A stretch of DNA of 64,000 nt, taken from positions 42,489-106,488 of the forward strand of contig NZ_PGEM01000025.1 in NCBI RefSeq assembly GCF_002934005.1. The letters run 5' to 3'. This DNA comes from Cuspidothrix issatschenkoi CHARLIE-1 (GTDB lineage Bacteria > Cyanobacteriota > Cyanobacteriia > Cyanobacteriales > Nostocaceae). Below the pieces are notes generated by a model, which saw only the letters and a program-made list of their open reading frames with translations, searched no databases and was not told the DNA's origin. Below, one piece after another: positions 45,153 to 54,604 of the stretch. The position numbers and the translations under genes are program-made. Positions within the stretch are counted from its first letter, which is position 1. The number at the start of each line of letters is the position of its first letter.

Positions 45153-45437
45153 TCACCGACCTAAAGGCGCGGTGATTCTTGACGCTTCACTGACTGATGC
45201 TACCGAAGTAGTCTTACTCTGTCTCTGCGTCCGTTTAGAGTCGTGGCAATGCCCTATCCCGACTTTATTTATATTTTTGGCAGCATTTTCATCACGGTCG
45301 TGTTCAGTTCCACAATTTAAACACTGAACCTTCCGAATTTTTAAATCAAGTTTACCCCATTTGTATCCACATTCAGAACAAACTTGACTTGTTGCTTCCC
45401 ATCTACTAATAACACGGAACTCTCTATTAAACGTTTA
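45153..45437 (-). pseudogene. tnpB 3' remnant (zinc-finger end), IS200/IS605 type
   Basis: Reads TFNREFRVISRWEATSQVCS, then ECGYKWGKLDLKIRKVQCLN, CGTEHDRDENAAKNI and a tail ending ITAPLGR with the TGA at 45153-45155. This is the C-terminal Cys4 zinc ribbon and last RuvC segment (DRDENAAKN) of TnpB. A stop precedes it, so about 300 codons are missing. It abuts the menH start. Confidence 0.85.
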
Positions 45438-45621
45438 GATTTTTAGTATAAATTAACTCTAGAGAATGAGGCTTTTTGAAGTTCTCTTTCTTCTCATTGT
45501 CCTCAACTAGAGTCACTGATGTTCTTTTGTCTTCCTACCCCCCTCATAACTGCTCTTTTTTGTCAAATTTCATGTTAAGAAAAATGTTTATAATGGATAG
45601 CTAGAAGGACGGGGCTTGTAT
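45438..45621. repeat. Transposon-flank debris with a dispersed repeat
   Basis: Bases about 45568-45603 (TTCATGTTAAGAAAAATG then AATGGATAG) match the repeats at 25193-25250 and 57149-57205. It is followed by GAAGGACGGGGCTTG, like the hairpin ends of TnpB-type elements. Confidence 0.45.
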
Positions 45622-45835
45622 CCCACCTTCCGCACCCTAAACTGTCACACAATGAAAAATGGTCGTTTGGGGATTTGAGATTGGCGAACTGCTTGCAGCA
45701 GCGCTTCGCTATCGCCACCTAAGATTTAGGCTATTTTGTATCAAAATTATCCTCACAGGTATTCAAAAATCCGATAGCAGAGCGTGGCGTTAGCCATAAT
45801 TACCGATTGTGACACCAGGGGGTGCGGAATGTGGG
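45622..45835. mobile_element. MITE with CCCACMTTCCGCACCC terminal inverted repeats
   Basis: The left end, CCCACCTTCCGCACCC (45622-45637), and right end, GGGTGCGGAATGTGGG (45820-45835), are inverted repeats with one mismatch over 16 bases. Similarity continues inward (GTCACACAAT / ATTGTGACAC). The 214-base element has no open frame. It contains a CGAACTGCTTGCAGCAGCG palindrome (45683-45716) also present in the 10596-10796 element and just outside this one at 45847-45878. Confidence 0.7.
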
Positions 45836-45905
45836 TTAAATTAGCAATAGCGAACTGCTTGCAGCAGCGATTCGCTATCACAAAGCACTCCGTAGGAATC
45901 ACTAT

Positions 45906-46292
45906 ATGACCAACACCACAAATATATTAAAGCAAGCCACAGACGGGTTACTGATGATGAGTGAATCAGAATGCCCCTTTGAGGTCTTTACTTGGGAATC
46001 CACAGCATTGAATGAAGCTACATTATTAGAAAAGACGGGTCATTGTCAGGGTACACCTGTTAAACTTGTGGAAATTGATAATTTCTTTAAAAACTCAGTG
46101 AGTGAGAAAGATTGGCACGAGGACGAGGAAAAAGCCACTGTGAAAAAGTTTAAAAATCTTGTGAATGTCTTGAAAACTAATTTAACTAATTTACAAGGTT
46201 ATAAAATAGGTAGTAAAGAAATTGATGTTTATATTCTTGGTAATACCCCTGATGGTATAGCAGGGATTTCTACTAAAGTTGTGGAAACCTAA
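45906..46292 (+). CDS. nuiA: Nuclease A inhibitor
   Basis: 128 residues, cytosolic. It begins ILKQATDGLLMMSESECPFE, contains KDWHEDEEKATVKKFKNLV and ends with the strand EIDVYILGNTPDGIAGISTK, the pattern of NuiA from Anabaena, which binds and blocks NucA. It is convergent with nucA, the stop codons overlapping by 4 bases, so inhibitor and nuclease are kept together. A MITE ends 70 bases upstream and may contribute promoter sequence. Confidence 0.93.
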   Translation: MTNTTNILKQATDGLLMMSESECPFEVFTWESTALNEATLLEKTGHCQGTPVKLVEIDNFFKNSVSEKDWHEDEEKATVKKFKNLVNVLKTNLTNLQGYKIGSKEIDVYILGNTPDGIAGISTKVVET

Positions 46293-47125
46293 AGATTGTC
46301 AACTTTGCTTTCAATCACTAGTTGAATATTGGGAGAAACATTAGAGAGAAAATCATACCCTGTTAGTTCTTCTAGGGTATCCACACTGGTTCTAAAGACC
46401 TTCCAATTATTATCAAGTTGTTCATCATTGGGGATATTGACAGCAATAACACGGGTATTAGCAGTAACACCATTGAGTTCAGTACCGGGGTTATCCAAGA
46501 CTACAACAATTTTCCAGGTAGATTGGGGAATTGTGACTAAATTCTTCAATTTCCCCTTACTACCAACCGAACCAGCAATAATATAAAGTTCCTTACCTTG
46601 TGCTACTAATTCCCTACAATAATCCTCCAGATTCCCCCAGGTATTGCGGTTATTATCGGGTGTTTGGGGCATCATATTAGTCATCAAGAAAGTTGCTGCA
46701 TTATCTTCAGTACTGCGGGTTCTATCAGCTGATGGGGTAACATGACCTCTATCATATCCTGAACCATTATAAGCAGTGGGTTTAATGCGTTCCCAACCTT
46801 CAGGTAAGTTGTTATCAGGTTTAAAGTTATCCTGACGCTCTGCACTGCCAAACCATGATTTATTTAACTGCCAACTTACCCAATTAGGAGTACCATTACT
46901 GCGATTGTAAGACAGTACATACTGGGGTTTTATCATCAAGTAATTATCAGGGCTATTAACATTGGTTGCGGCTTGACTGGGATTACCTAATAGCAAATGA
47001 ACCGATGGTATATTTCTAGGAAGTAATTCTGGTTCCAGTTCTAAAGTGAGTTGTGCTTGTGCTGGTAAACAAATCAGTAGCCCAATTACAAAACTAATTA
47101 ATTGGACTTTTATAAACTTAATCAT
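46289..47125 (-). CDS. nucA: DNA/RNA non-specific endonuclease NucA
   Basis: 278 residues, beta-beta-alpha-metal nuclease. The signal peptide (about 1-24, cleavage after AQA) exports it. The DRGH motif (125-128) in SGYDRGHVTPSADRT supplies the general-base His, and the metal Asn lies in DNNRNTWGNLEDYCR (155-169). It degrades single- and double-stranded DNA and RNA without sequence preference. The partner inhibitor nuiA overlaps at the 3' end. Confidence 0.95.
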   Translation of the reverse strand: MIKFIKVQLISFVIGLLICLPAQAQLTLELEPELLPRNIPSVHLLLGNPSQAATNVNSPDNYLMIKPQYVLSYNRSNGTPNWVSWQLNKSWFGSAERQDNFKPDNNLPEGWERIKPTAYNGSGYDRGHVTPSADRTRSTEDNAATFLMTNMMPQTPDNNRNTWGNLEDYCRELVAQGKELYIIAGSVGSKGKLKNLVTIPQSTWKIVVVLDNPGTELNGVTANTRVIAVNIPNDEQLDNNWKVFRTSVDTLEELTGYDFLSNVSPNIQLVIESKVDNL

Positions 47126-47249
47126 AAATTACTCAGTTTTTATTGAAATACTTGAACAAACTGTAAAGCAATTAGGACAGGCATTCAGGATATCCATATC
47201 AGTATCAGCAACCTGTAGAAATAAAATCTTTTGCACCTGAGAACTTAGC
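47126..47249. other. Upstream region of nucA
   Basis: About 120 AT-rich bases between the nucA start and the IS200/IS605 remnant. No gene is seen. Confidence 0.4.
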
Positions 47250-47617
47250 GATGAATTGGGTAGTCTGAATTGCATCGTCTATGGCGTTGTATTGATGTTG
47301 TTTTCTCTTAACTTTATATTCTAGAACTAAGTAGGTGAACCGAAAACTCTTTCGGTGTTCCCTGTTCCCTGTTCCCCGTTCCCTGTTCCCTTGCCCCAAG
47401 GACAATTTTTAACGCTAACCTACTTATCATTGGTTGATTGTTTACGACCTGTAACTGTTATACAATGAGTGTTTACACGGAAACAGTGACAAAATATATT
47501 GAAGACCAAGGCATTAACGTCAATGCAGGATAAATCCTGCAACTAGCCTTCATTTCTTGTCTAAAGCCCAGATGTGGCTCCCTAAGTCAGCCGCACCTTC
47601 AAGGGTTTTCGGCATTT
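47250..47617. mobile_element. Deleted, reversed copy of the IS200/IS605 element
   Basis: Compared with 19067-19852 in reverse. Bases 47250-47332 (minus) encode the tnpB start (LVLEYKVKRKQHQYNAIDDA). Bases 47425-47466 match the tnpB-tnpA spacer (ATCATTGGTT...TTATACAAT). Bases about 47470-47510 (plus) encode only the last codons of tnpA (TETVTKYIEDQ). Bases 47511-47617 match the left-end region up to TTCAAGGGTTTTCGGCATTT. Nearly all of tnpA and most of tnpB are lost. A TTCCCTGTTCCC tandem tract (47358-47395) lies inside. Confidence 0.8.
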
Positions 47618-47710
47618 TCTTCATAAGACCCTGAAACTAACAACTTGTATACATCATTCAGTCTCAAGTGAGACTATCAATTTACTCTAAAATCTCATAT
47701 CCACAATCAT

Positions 47711-49009
47711 TTAATTTTTTGGTGGTGTGCGTCGTCTTTGCAGAAAGTCAGGAATATCCAAAGAGGGTTTTTCTTTTGGTTCTGTGCGTAAATTGGGATT
47801 GTTAGCGGGTGGTTGTGGTGTTATTGTTCTTCTAGTTGTTTGTGAGGGAGTAGGAGTGACAGTTCTGGAAGTAACTACAGTTTGTGATGATGGAGCTTGA
47901 ATTTCACCAGTAAACCCAGTGGCAATTACAGTTATTCTCACTTCTCCTTGTAATCTGTCATCTATGACTGCACCAAAAATAATATTGGCATTGGGATCAA
48001 CTACTTCATAGATAGTTTCTGCGGCCGCATTAACTTCATGGAGAGTCAGATCACTACCACCAGTAATATTAAAGACAACTCCTCTAGCACCTTCAATAGA
48101 ACATTCCAATAAAGGAGACGAAATGGCAGCGATCGCCGCTTCTCTCGCTCTAGATTTACCTGAACTCACACCAATTCCCATCAAAGCTGATCCAGCATCC
48201 GCCATAACAGCTCGCACATCAGCAAAGTCAACGTTGACTAATCCAGGAATGGTAATAATATCGGAAATACCTTGCACACCTTGACGCAATACATCATCGG
48301 CATAGCGGAAAGCTTCTTGCACAGGAGTTTGTTCTGGGATCACTTCCAACAGCTTGTTATTGGGAATAATAATCAAGGTGTCTACGCGACTTTTTAAGCC
48401 TTCAATCCCTTGTTCTGCTTGGCTAGTGCGTCTGCGTCCTTCAAAAATAAATGGCCGAGTCACTACACCAACAGTCAGAGCGCCCATTTCTTTGGCTACC
48501 TCTGCCACAATTGGGGCTGCACCTGTACCCGTACCGCCGCCCATACCAGCAGTGATAAAAACTAGGTCTGCACCATCCAAAGCAGTAGCAATCTCATCAC
48601 GGGATTCTTCCGCTGCCTTTTGACCAATTGCCGGATTTCCCCCAGCACCCAATCCTCTAGTCAGTTTTTGCCCAATTTGCAAGCGACTAGGAGCGCCCGC
48701 TAATGTCAAGGCTTGGGCATCAGTGTTAATTGACCAAAACTCTACCCCAGAGACATCGGACTCAATCATGCGGTTGACAGCATTGCCGCCACCACCACCG
48801 ACACCAATCACTTTGATGTTGGCAACACGACCGGGAACAATTTCACCAATACCGTTATTTTCAGTAGAAATTCTCTTACTATCTTTACCTTGGGAAAAAT
48901 TCAACCCAGAGTTATTAAAAGGATTGCTTGAGTTAACTGCCAGAGATAACCCTGGTTGTCCTCCAGTTTGAGAGTTATAGGTAAGCCCTTGGTTCTTATC
49001 AAGTGTCAT
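47711..49009 (-). CDS. ftsZ: Cell division protein FtsZ
   Basis: Tubulin-like GTPase of the division ring, 432 residues. [16 protein letters not shown], the tubulin signature [10 protein letters not shown] and the T7 loop [11 protein letters not shown] are intact. An N-terminal extension of about 65 residues precedes the GTPase core, as in other filamentous cyanobacteria. A Pro/Thr linker ends in the conserved C-terminal peptide [11 protein letters not shown] (binding site for ZipN/SepF-type partners). ftsQ lies upstream on the same strand, 587 bases away. Confidence 0.97.
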   Translation of the reverse strand: MTLDKNQGLTYNSQTGGQPGLSLAVNSSNPFNNSGLNFSQGKDSKRISTENNGIGEIVPGRVANIKVIGVGGGGGNAVNRMIESDVSGVEFWSINTDAQALTLAGAPSRLQIGQKLTRGLGAGGNPAIGQKAAEESRDEIATALDGADLVFITAGMGGGTGTGAAPIVAEVAKEMGALTVGVVTRPFIFEGRRRTSQAEQGIEGLKSRVDTLIIIPNNKLLEVIPEQTPVQEAFRYADDVLRQGVQGISDIITIPGLVNVDFADVRAVMADAGSALMGIGVSSGKSRAREAAIAAISSPLLECSIEGARGVVFNITGGSDLTLHEVNAAAETIYEVVDPNANIIFGAVIDDRLQGEVRITVIATGFTGEIQAPSSQTVVTSRTVTPTPSQTTRRTITPQPPANNPNLRTEPKEKPSLDIPDFLQRRRTPPKN

Positions 49010-49596
49010 TGGATTTGTGAAAGGTAGATAAACGAGTTTTATTGGTGTGATTCACCCAAGAGTTAAATCATAGCCATAATTTATTGTGGCACTGTGTTTT
49101 ATGGTTTTTACTATATTCCCAGCCTACATGATTGCAGATGAAATAGATGAAATATAGCAATGGTAACAAACTGAGGTCTAAACCTAAATTGCAAAGCCAT
49201 ATATAAAGCCTGTTTTTCCCATGACTTTTTTCCTGCTGCATTCTTGAGATGATTAGCTGTATAGTTTATGATATCAGCCACTAATGTTGCTAACTCTGCC
49301 GATATGCCAAAAAGTATAGTTCTAAAAAGCATAGACATTTACATTAGACTTCAGAAGCTATAACTTACTGAATTAGGCTTTAATGGTTCAAAGCTCCTTC
49401 CTGCTTCATTTTCAACGCAGATTTTTCCATCTCTTAAGGTAGCATTTTTTGTCTTGGTTTCGTGATTTCTATTACTGGTAGTTAATGACGATCATTCCTA
49501 CAGCTAAAAAAATCTCGATATAACTTGATTTCAGTTATACAACTAGTTATTAACTTTACCAGCAGTGAAAGCAACATTGAGAAGATAGGGTTATTG
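49010..49596. other. Spacer between ftsQ and ftsZ
   Basis: 587 bases. It would include the ftsZ promoter region and a long leader, as is usual for cyanobacterial ftsZ. A 75-codon minus-strand frame at 49111-49338 has no recognisable family and mixed composition; it is not called as a gene. No structural RNA was recognised. Confidence 0.45.
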
Positions 49597-50523
49597 TTAA
49601 TGTGTTTGTGTTTTCTGGGATGGCTGGGATTTTTTGGCATCTAAGCCAGATTTTGATTGATACTCTTGTACTAATGGAGTGGCAGGATTTTTAAGATTAA
49701 CATAATCCATATTACTCACATTAACTTTAGTATGTAAATATCGCATTTGTCCAAGTACCTGAATTTTTTCTAATAATTTGTTATTGGGGCTGCCTAAATG
49801 CACATTTCCCAATTCAGTTTTTAAGATTAAATTAGTGGGATCTTGAAAATTAATTTCTGTCACCTTGAGAGAAGTTCGGGCGATCGCTTCATAGAGTTGA
49901 TTCCAGAATGGCTTGTACTCAGCAGGAGAACCAATAACGATTATTTGGGGTAATTTGGACTGAGGGTTCATTGACGCATAGTTATCTATTGACATCCAGA
50001 CCCCATTCACATCTAGTAAACCTAGTTGATTTTGTTTATTAGTACCTGGGCTATTTTGTAAACAAGACTTAACATTAGATCTAGTACGAAGAAGACAGTT
50101 AGTGACTGTTTTATCTTGACTAACTTGAGCGATCGCCACTGGGACTCGTTCCTGAATTTCAATAATTAAACTCGGTGGTAGTAGACGACGAGTGACAGTA
50201 GCTTTAGCAATATTGGGTTGTTTCCTGAGAGTATCCGCAATGATGGTAGGTTCAATGCGCCATAAAGACTGGGGAGAAGATAGCCCTAGCAGCTTATCAA
50301 TATCCTTTTGTTTGACAACTTGATCCCCAGATTTAATAACTATTTGCGCGGAATCCTTTAAAACCCAGATAGGCTGAATTGCCACCCAGAACAAAGCAGA
50401 AGCAAATCCAGTTACAGCCATTGTTTGCCAAACAGCCTTAATAATTTTAATCTGTCGTTGGCGACGTAATTTTTGCCGCCTCTGGACTAAATTTCTCCGT
50501 GAAACTGATAATATTCCTGCCAT
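49597..50523 (-). CDS. ftsQ: Cell division protein FtsQ (POTRA domain)
   Basis: 308 residues with a bitopic layout: a basic cytosolic tail (RRNLVQRRQKLRRQRQIKII), one membrane segment (about 30-50), a POTRA domain (about 60-130 with VVKQKDIDKLLGL, then TVTRRLLPPSLIIEIQERVP) and the FtsQ beta domain. It links the Z-ring to the periplasmic septal synthases. It lies upstream of ftsZ on the same strand. The ddl gene that often precedes ftsQ is not here; the next gene upstream is a short hypothetical. Confidence 0.9.
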   Translation of the reverse strand: MAGILSVSRRNLVQRRQKLRRQRQIKIIKAVWQTMAVTGFASALFWVAIQPIWVLKDSAQIVIKSGDQVVKQKDIDKLLGLSSPQSLWRIEPTIIADTLRKQPNIAKATVTRRLLPPSLIIEIQERVPVAIAQVSQDKTVTNCLLRTRSNVKSCLQNSPGTNKQNQLGLLDVNGVWMSIDNYASMNPQSKLPQIIVIGSPAEYKPFWNQLYEAIARTSLKVTEINFQDPTNLILKTELGNVHLGSPNNKLLEKIQVLGQMRYLHTKVNVSNMDYVNLKNPATPLVQEYQSKSGLDAKKSQPSQKTQTH

Positions 50524-50672
50524 ATATACCTCTTGTAAATATCCGTTAAATTGATTTTTTATATTTCTATTTGCTGATATATACTCAAAATGGCTTTATC
50601 ATTTTATTTTTGATGGTGATGCAGTCACCATCAAATTTAGAAATTTTTAATCTACTGACTTTAAATGTTGCA

Positions 50673-51035
50673 CTATTCTGACTGCTGATCAAGCCTGAAA
50701 ACATCATGAGTATAATTGGGAAGAGCATCTTCATTACTAACCTCCTCCGACAAATTCACTAACAAAGCTTGTATTCGCATCCGGGCAATATAAGGCCAAC
50801 CGCCTTCTGATTCAATATCTTTGAGTAGTGAGTATAGTCGCTGACGATTTGTTGGCAAATTTGCCTGAAATACTCCATCCCGAATTTCTCTGTGTAACTG
50901 TTCTAAATGGCGTAACACAGCCAATAGAGCAATAACATCTCCATCACAAGCTTGAGCTACTTCTTTCACAGCAGTAGAAATATCCTGTAAACGCCAGGAT
51001 AAATCCCCAGAGTCCGAATTTTGATCATTGTTCAC
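50673..51035 (-). CDS. Conserved-looking small hypothetical protein
   Basis: 120 residues, soluble, mostly helical: SWRLQDISTAVKEVAQACDG, then ALLAVLRHLEQLHREIRDGV and GWPYIARMRIQALLVNLSEE. The regular heptads suggest a helical bundle. GTG start at 51035, only a few bases from tnpB debris on the same strand, so its native promoter may have been replaced by the insertion. Upstream of ftsQ with a 149-base gap. Function unknown. Confidence 0.7.
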   Translation of the reverse strand: MNNDQNSDSGDLSWRLQDISTAVKEVAQACDGDVIALLAVLRHLEQLHREIRDGVFQANLPTNRQRLYSLLKDIESEGGWPYIARMRIQALLVNLSEEVSNEDALPNYTHDVFRLDQQSE

Positions 51036-51275
51036 AGCAAGGGTTACTCCATAAAACTATTGACACTCCCCGATCTAAAGACGTGGGGACTCTACCAGAC
51101 TCACCGTTAGACGACAGGTTAACACCAATCGCCCAAGAGGGCAAATCTCCTGTAGCGTAAGTTCCCCTATGCCCTACGGTACTTAATCCTAATGTGAGGA
51201 TGTTAATACTAGCGTTAATATCCCTATCTTCAACAAACCTACAATGATGACGGGATATTGGGAGAGTCTGTTAAT
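51027..51275 (-). pseudogene. tnpB 3' remnant of a second subfamily
   Basis: Reads SRHHCRFVEDRDINASINIL, then TLGLSTVGHRGTYATGDLPS and WAIGVNLSSNGESGRVPTSL on to DRGVSI. The DRDINASINIL..GLSTVGH pattern is the last RuvC segment and tail of TnpB. It differs from the 45153-45437 remnant in sequence and end hairpin (GATCTAAAGACGTGGGGAC), so it stems from another element. The frame continues into the start region of the 50673-51035 gene. Confidence 0.8.
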
Positions 51276-51713
51276 TGATCAACGATTGACGCAAAATATA
51301 GTAGAGAAGCTAGAAAGAGAAATGTTTGTTGCTTCTTCCCACTGAACTTCTAAACTCCTACTCCTCTGCTCCCCTGCCTCCTACCTCCTGATACATAACT
51401 TTATAGCTATTATCAGGTAGGAAGAATCCTTAGTGATAAGCTATAGAAGGCTTTTCCATGATTTGCGCTGTATTACAGCAGGATTTAACGACTAGAATCT
51501 TTTGATTTTGAGTTAAAAAAAATCGTATGATCTGGCTAATTTCCCTATCCAAACAATTGTATGTACTCGCAATACATACACCATCGACAATGGATGCGGT
51601 CGGCTGCTTAGTCTATGGTTTGAATTCCAGACTCACAAGATAAATGACGTTTAAGTACGTTTAGTCAAGCAGTTGCACAAATTAAATACTAATTTTTGAC
51701 ATTGAGGTTGACC
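51276..51713. other. psbO upstream region
   Basis: About 440 bases with no gene. Part is CT-rich low-complexity sequence (CTCCTCTGCTCCCCTGCCTC near 51358). A direct repeat ATGTACTCGCAATACAT forms a small palindrome near 51560. The psbO promoter should lie in the last 150 bases; no confident -35/-10 pair was picked. Confidence 0.4.
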
Positions 51714-52544
51714 ATGAGGTATCGCGCTTTAATCGTTGCTTTTCTTGCTATGTGCTTAGGACTAATTACCGCTTGCAGTGATGCACCATCTGCCACCGCC
51801 CGCGAAGTCCTTACTTATGAACAAATTCGCGGCACTGGGTTAGCAAACAAATGCCCCCAACTGTCAGAAACCAGCCGTGGTTCTATCCCCATTGATGCCA
51901 ATCAAACATACACTATCAAAGAACTTTGTTTAGAACCAACAAGTTACTTTGTCAAAGAAGAACCTGCTAACAAACGTCAAAAAGCAGAATTTGTACCTGG
52001 TAAAGTAATGACTAGATATACCTCTACCATTGACCAAGTACAAGGAAAGCTCACCGTTAACCCAGATAATAGCTTGACTTTTAAAGAAGAAGATGGTCTA
52101 GATTTCCAAGCTATTACTGTTAAACTTCCTGGCGGTGAATTAGTGCCTTTCTTATTTACCATTAAAAACTTAGTTGCACAAACACAGCCTAACTTAACCA
52201 ACATTAATACATCCACTGACTTTGAAGGAACTTTTAAAGTACCTTCCTATCGTGGTGCTGCTTTCTTAGATCCTAAAGGTCGTGGTGTAGTTAGTGGTTA
52301 TGATAATGCGGTAGCTTTACCTGCCCAATCTGATGCTGAAGACTTAACCCGTACTAACGTTAAGCGTGCAGAAATCCTCAAGGGTAAAATTTCCTTACAA
52401 GTTGCCAAAGTAGATAATGCTTCTGGTGAAATAGCTGGGACTTTTGAAAGTGAACAACCTTCTGATACAGACTTAGGTGCAGGTGAACCTAAAGAAGTGA
52501 AGATTCGTGGTTTATTCTATGGACGTATTGAACCTAACGCTTAA
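51714..52544 (+). CDS. psbO: Photosystem II manganese-stabilising polypeptide PsbO
   Basis: 276 residues from ATG 51714 (three in-frame TTG codons just upstream are ignored; AGG lies 6 bases before this ATG). The N-terminus MRYRALIVAFLAMCLGLITACS has a lipobox-like LITAC, though cyanobacterial PsbO is usually described as a soluble lumenal protein. The mature barrel shows LTYEQIRGTGLANKCPQL (first disulfide Cys), then ELCLEPTSY (second Cys) and AVALPAQSDAEDL. It stabilises the Mn4CaO5 cluster of the oxygen-evolving complex. A strong terminator follows at 52711-52750. Confidence 0.97.
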   Translation: MRYRALIVAFLAMCLGLITACSDAPSATAREVLTYEQIRGTGLANKCPQLSETSRGSIPIDANQTYTIKELCLEPTSYFVKEEPANKRQKAEFVPGKVMTRYTSTIDQVQGKLTVNPDNSLTFKEEDGLDFQAITVKLPGGELVPFLFTIKNLVAQTQPNLTNINTSTDFEGTFKVPSYRGAAFLDPKGRGVVSGYDNAVALPAQSDAEDLTRTNVKRAEILKGKISLQVAKVDNASGEIAGTFESEQPSDTDLGAGEPKEVKIRGLFYGRIEPNA

Positions 52545-52710
52545 ATCTGAGGTTTAAATGTAAGAATTCAGGAGTATGGCTAACGCCACGCTGGGTTATC
52601 AGAATGAAGAATGAAGAACATTTTTCTTTTATCTTCCCTGTTCCCTGAATCCTTACGTTTAAATATAAAATTTAGAACTCAAGAAAATTGATTTCTGGAA
52701 TTTTCCTTAA

Positions 52711-52750
52711 CCAAGATGCAGATTATTTACAAATAGCATCTTGGTTTTTT
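52711..52750 (+). terminator. Intrinsic terminator, psbO downstream
   Basis: Perfect 9-base stem CCAAGATGC / GCATCTTGG with a 16-base loop, followed directly by TTTTTT. It lies 167 bases after the psbO stop, on the same strand. Confidence 0.85.
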
Positions 52751-52834
52751 ATAAGTGGTGGGAAAAGAGGGAACAGACAAGTTTTCCTACAATTGATAAA
52801 ATGATCTGTCAACTTCCGATTTATATCAGGCATT

Positions 52835-54253
52835 ATGAATAAATTAAAAAAATCTCCCCAAAAAAATCTTTTGTGGGAAAGATTAATGGCTATTACTGCT
52901 GCGGCTAACCTAGTATTAGTTTTATTTGATTTAAGTTATGTACCTTGGCGAGATTTTTACTTCCGGAGACTTCCCCAACTAACTCTATTATATGATCCCA
53001 TTAAAGGTATTGAACCTCATCGTGACACTACAAAATATCTAGAAGCCATTGCAGCATTAGAAGAACAGGTAAGTCAAACAGGTTTAAATTCAGCAGAAAC
53101 AAAAACCAAATTAGCGGATATTCGTCTTCTTAGTAAAGAGATGATCGAAACTAATCCTTTTGGTGGGGCTGGTAAAACAGGCACGCTGGAAAAAATTAAA
53201 AAGCGGATGCGGGAACACATTGGCAACGAATCAGCCAAGGGAGCATTTAATACTTTTTGGAGTCGGGAGTATTTATCTCAAAATAATTGGAACCAACAAA
53301 TACAATTTTTTAATACAAATATTCGCCCAGGAATTGCTGCCAACTATTACCGGAAAATTGATGAAAACGGAGAACCAACAAATGATTTTTGGATGATTGA
53401 TTTACCGTTTATGATTCTATTTGCCATAGAATTATCTGGACGGGCTTTGTTAATTAAACGTAGATATAGTCATTTAAGCTGGTTAGAGGCAATTATTTGG
53501 CGTTGGTATGATTTATTATTAATAGTCCCCTTGTGGCGATGGTTGCGAGTTATACCAGTTATAATTAGACTAGATCAAGCTCAATTAATTGATCTTCATT
53601 TGATAAGAAAACAACTACATCAAGGCATTTTGGCTAATTTTGCCGAAGAAATTACGGAAATTGTGGTAGTACAGGTAATTAATCAAGTTCAAGGTTCTAT
53701 TCAACGGGGGGAAATTACCCGTTGGTTATTACAATCAGAAAATGTTCGTTCTTACATAGATATTAATAATATCAATGAAATAGAAGCCCTGACAGGATTA
53801 TTTATTAAAACTCTGGTTAATCAAGTATTACCAAAAATCCAACCGGAATTGAATGCAATTCTATGTCATAGTATTGAGGTTGCTTGTCAACAATTACCAG
53901 GTTATAAGAACTTGCTCATGTTACCAGGATTAGGTCAAGCAAAAGTACAAATTAGTGAACAATTAGCCAGCCAAATTACTAATAATATCTATGCAGCTTT
54001 AACGACTGTAACTGGAGATTCTATAGCTGCTAAACTTTCTAGTCAGTTAATCGAAAAATTTACAGATTCCTTAGCTTCGGAAATTAAACAAAAACAAGTC
54101 ATGACAGAAGTACAAACTTTATTAAATGACTTTTTAGAAGAGGTGAAAATTAACTATATTCAACGTTTATCAACGGAAGATATAGAGAAAATTTTAGAAC
54201 AAACTAGAAAAATGCGAACAGAATCATCCAGTAGCCTGTCTATTCCTCAATAA
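52835..54253 (+). CDS. Cyanobacterial membrane protein of unknown function, ion-channel-like core
   Basis: 472 residues. One N-terminal membrane segment (about 17-35), a soluble helical region (60-170) with EEQVSQTGLNSAETKTKLAD, then a membrane region (about 182-250) with IELSGRALLIKRRYSHLSWL and WYDLLLIVPLWRWLRVIPVI. The Arg spacing in the last segment recalls an S4-type voltage-sensor helix. A long amphipathic C-terminus (about 265-460) may be coiled. No pore signature is seen, so the channel link is only a resemblance. Single gene after the psbO terminator. Confidence 0.7.
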   Translation: MNKLKKSPQKNLLWERLMAITAAANLVLVLFDLSYVPWRDFYFRRLPQLTLLYDPIKGIEPHRDTTKYLEAIAALEEQVSQTGLNSAETKTKLADIRLLSKEMIETNPFGGAGKTGTLEKIKKRMREHIGNESAKGAFNTFWSREYLSQNNWNQQIQFFNTNIRPGIAANYYRKIDENGEPTNDFWMIDLPFMILFAIELSGRALLIKRRYSHLSWLEAIIWRWYDLLLIVPLWRWLRVIPVIIRLDQAQLIDLHLIRKQLHQGILANFAEEITEIVVVQVINQVQGSIQRGEITRWLLQSENVRSYIDINNINEIEALTGLFIKTLVNQVLPKIQPELNAILCHSIEVACQQLPGYKNLLMLPGLGQAKVQISEQLASQITNNIYAALTTVTGDSIAAKLSSQLIEKFTDSLASEIKQKQVMTEVQTLLNDFLEEVKINYIQRLSTEDIEKILEQTRKMRTESSSSLSIPQ

Positions 54254-54268
54254 CAATACCTTGATCAG

Positions 54269-54358
54269 TAGGTTGGGTTGTAGAACGTAAACATTCGCGA
54301 AGCAATAGCATGAAACCCAAGAAATGCCTTGGGTTGCGCTGTCGCTTAACCCAACCTA
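54269..54358. repeat. Palindromic element with TAGGTTGGGTT ends
   Basis: TAGGTTGGGTT (54269-54279) and AACCCAACCTA (54348-54358) are perfect inverted ends. Inside, AACCCAAG (54314-54321) and CTTGGGTT (54328-54335) form a second perfect hairpin. A shorter relative is at 15147-15174. The rest of the 350-base spacer up to 54604 has no gene. Confidence 0.65.
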
Positions 54359-54604
54359 CATAAAATGGACAAGGTATTGATATTTGATTCAGATTAGATA
54401 CAAAAGCTGCAAGCAAGATGCCCGCACCAAAAGAGTTGTATAATTTAGTAAATTATTTAGCCGTCTCTGGATACAAAATGAGTTTGATAGATGTTTCTTA
54501 TGGAAGTTCCAGAAATCGCAATATCTGTATGAGACTAAAGGAAGACAAAGATTATGGTTTAAGTCAAGGTATGGCTTAAACCACACTATGCTATAGGAGG
54601 ATTT

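Noticed and set aside
47205..47405. 66-codon minus-strand frame as an independent gene
   Set aside because: Its middle is the tnpB N-terminus and both ends are junction or low-complexity sequence; treated as part of the IS remnant.
49111..49338. 75-codon minus-strand frame between ftsQ and ftsZ
   Set aside because: No recognisable family, no ribosome-binding site and mixed composition; I could not support it as a gene.
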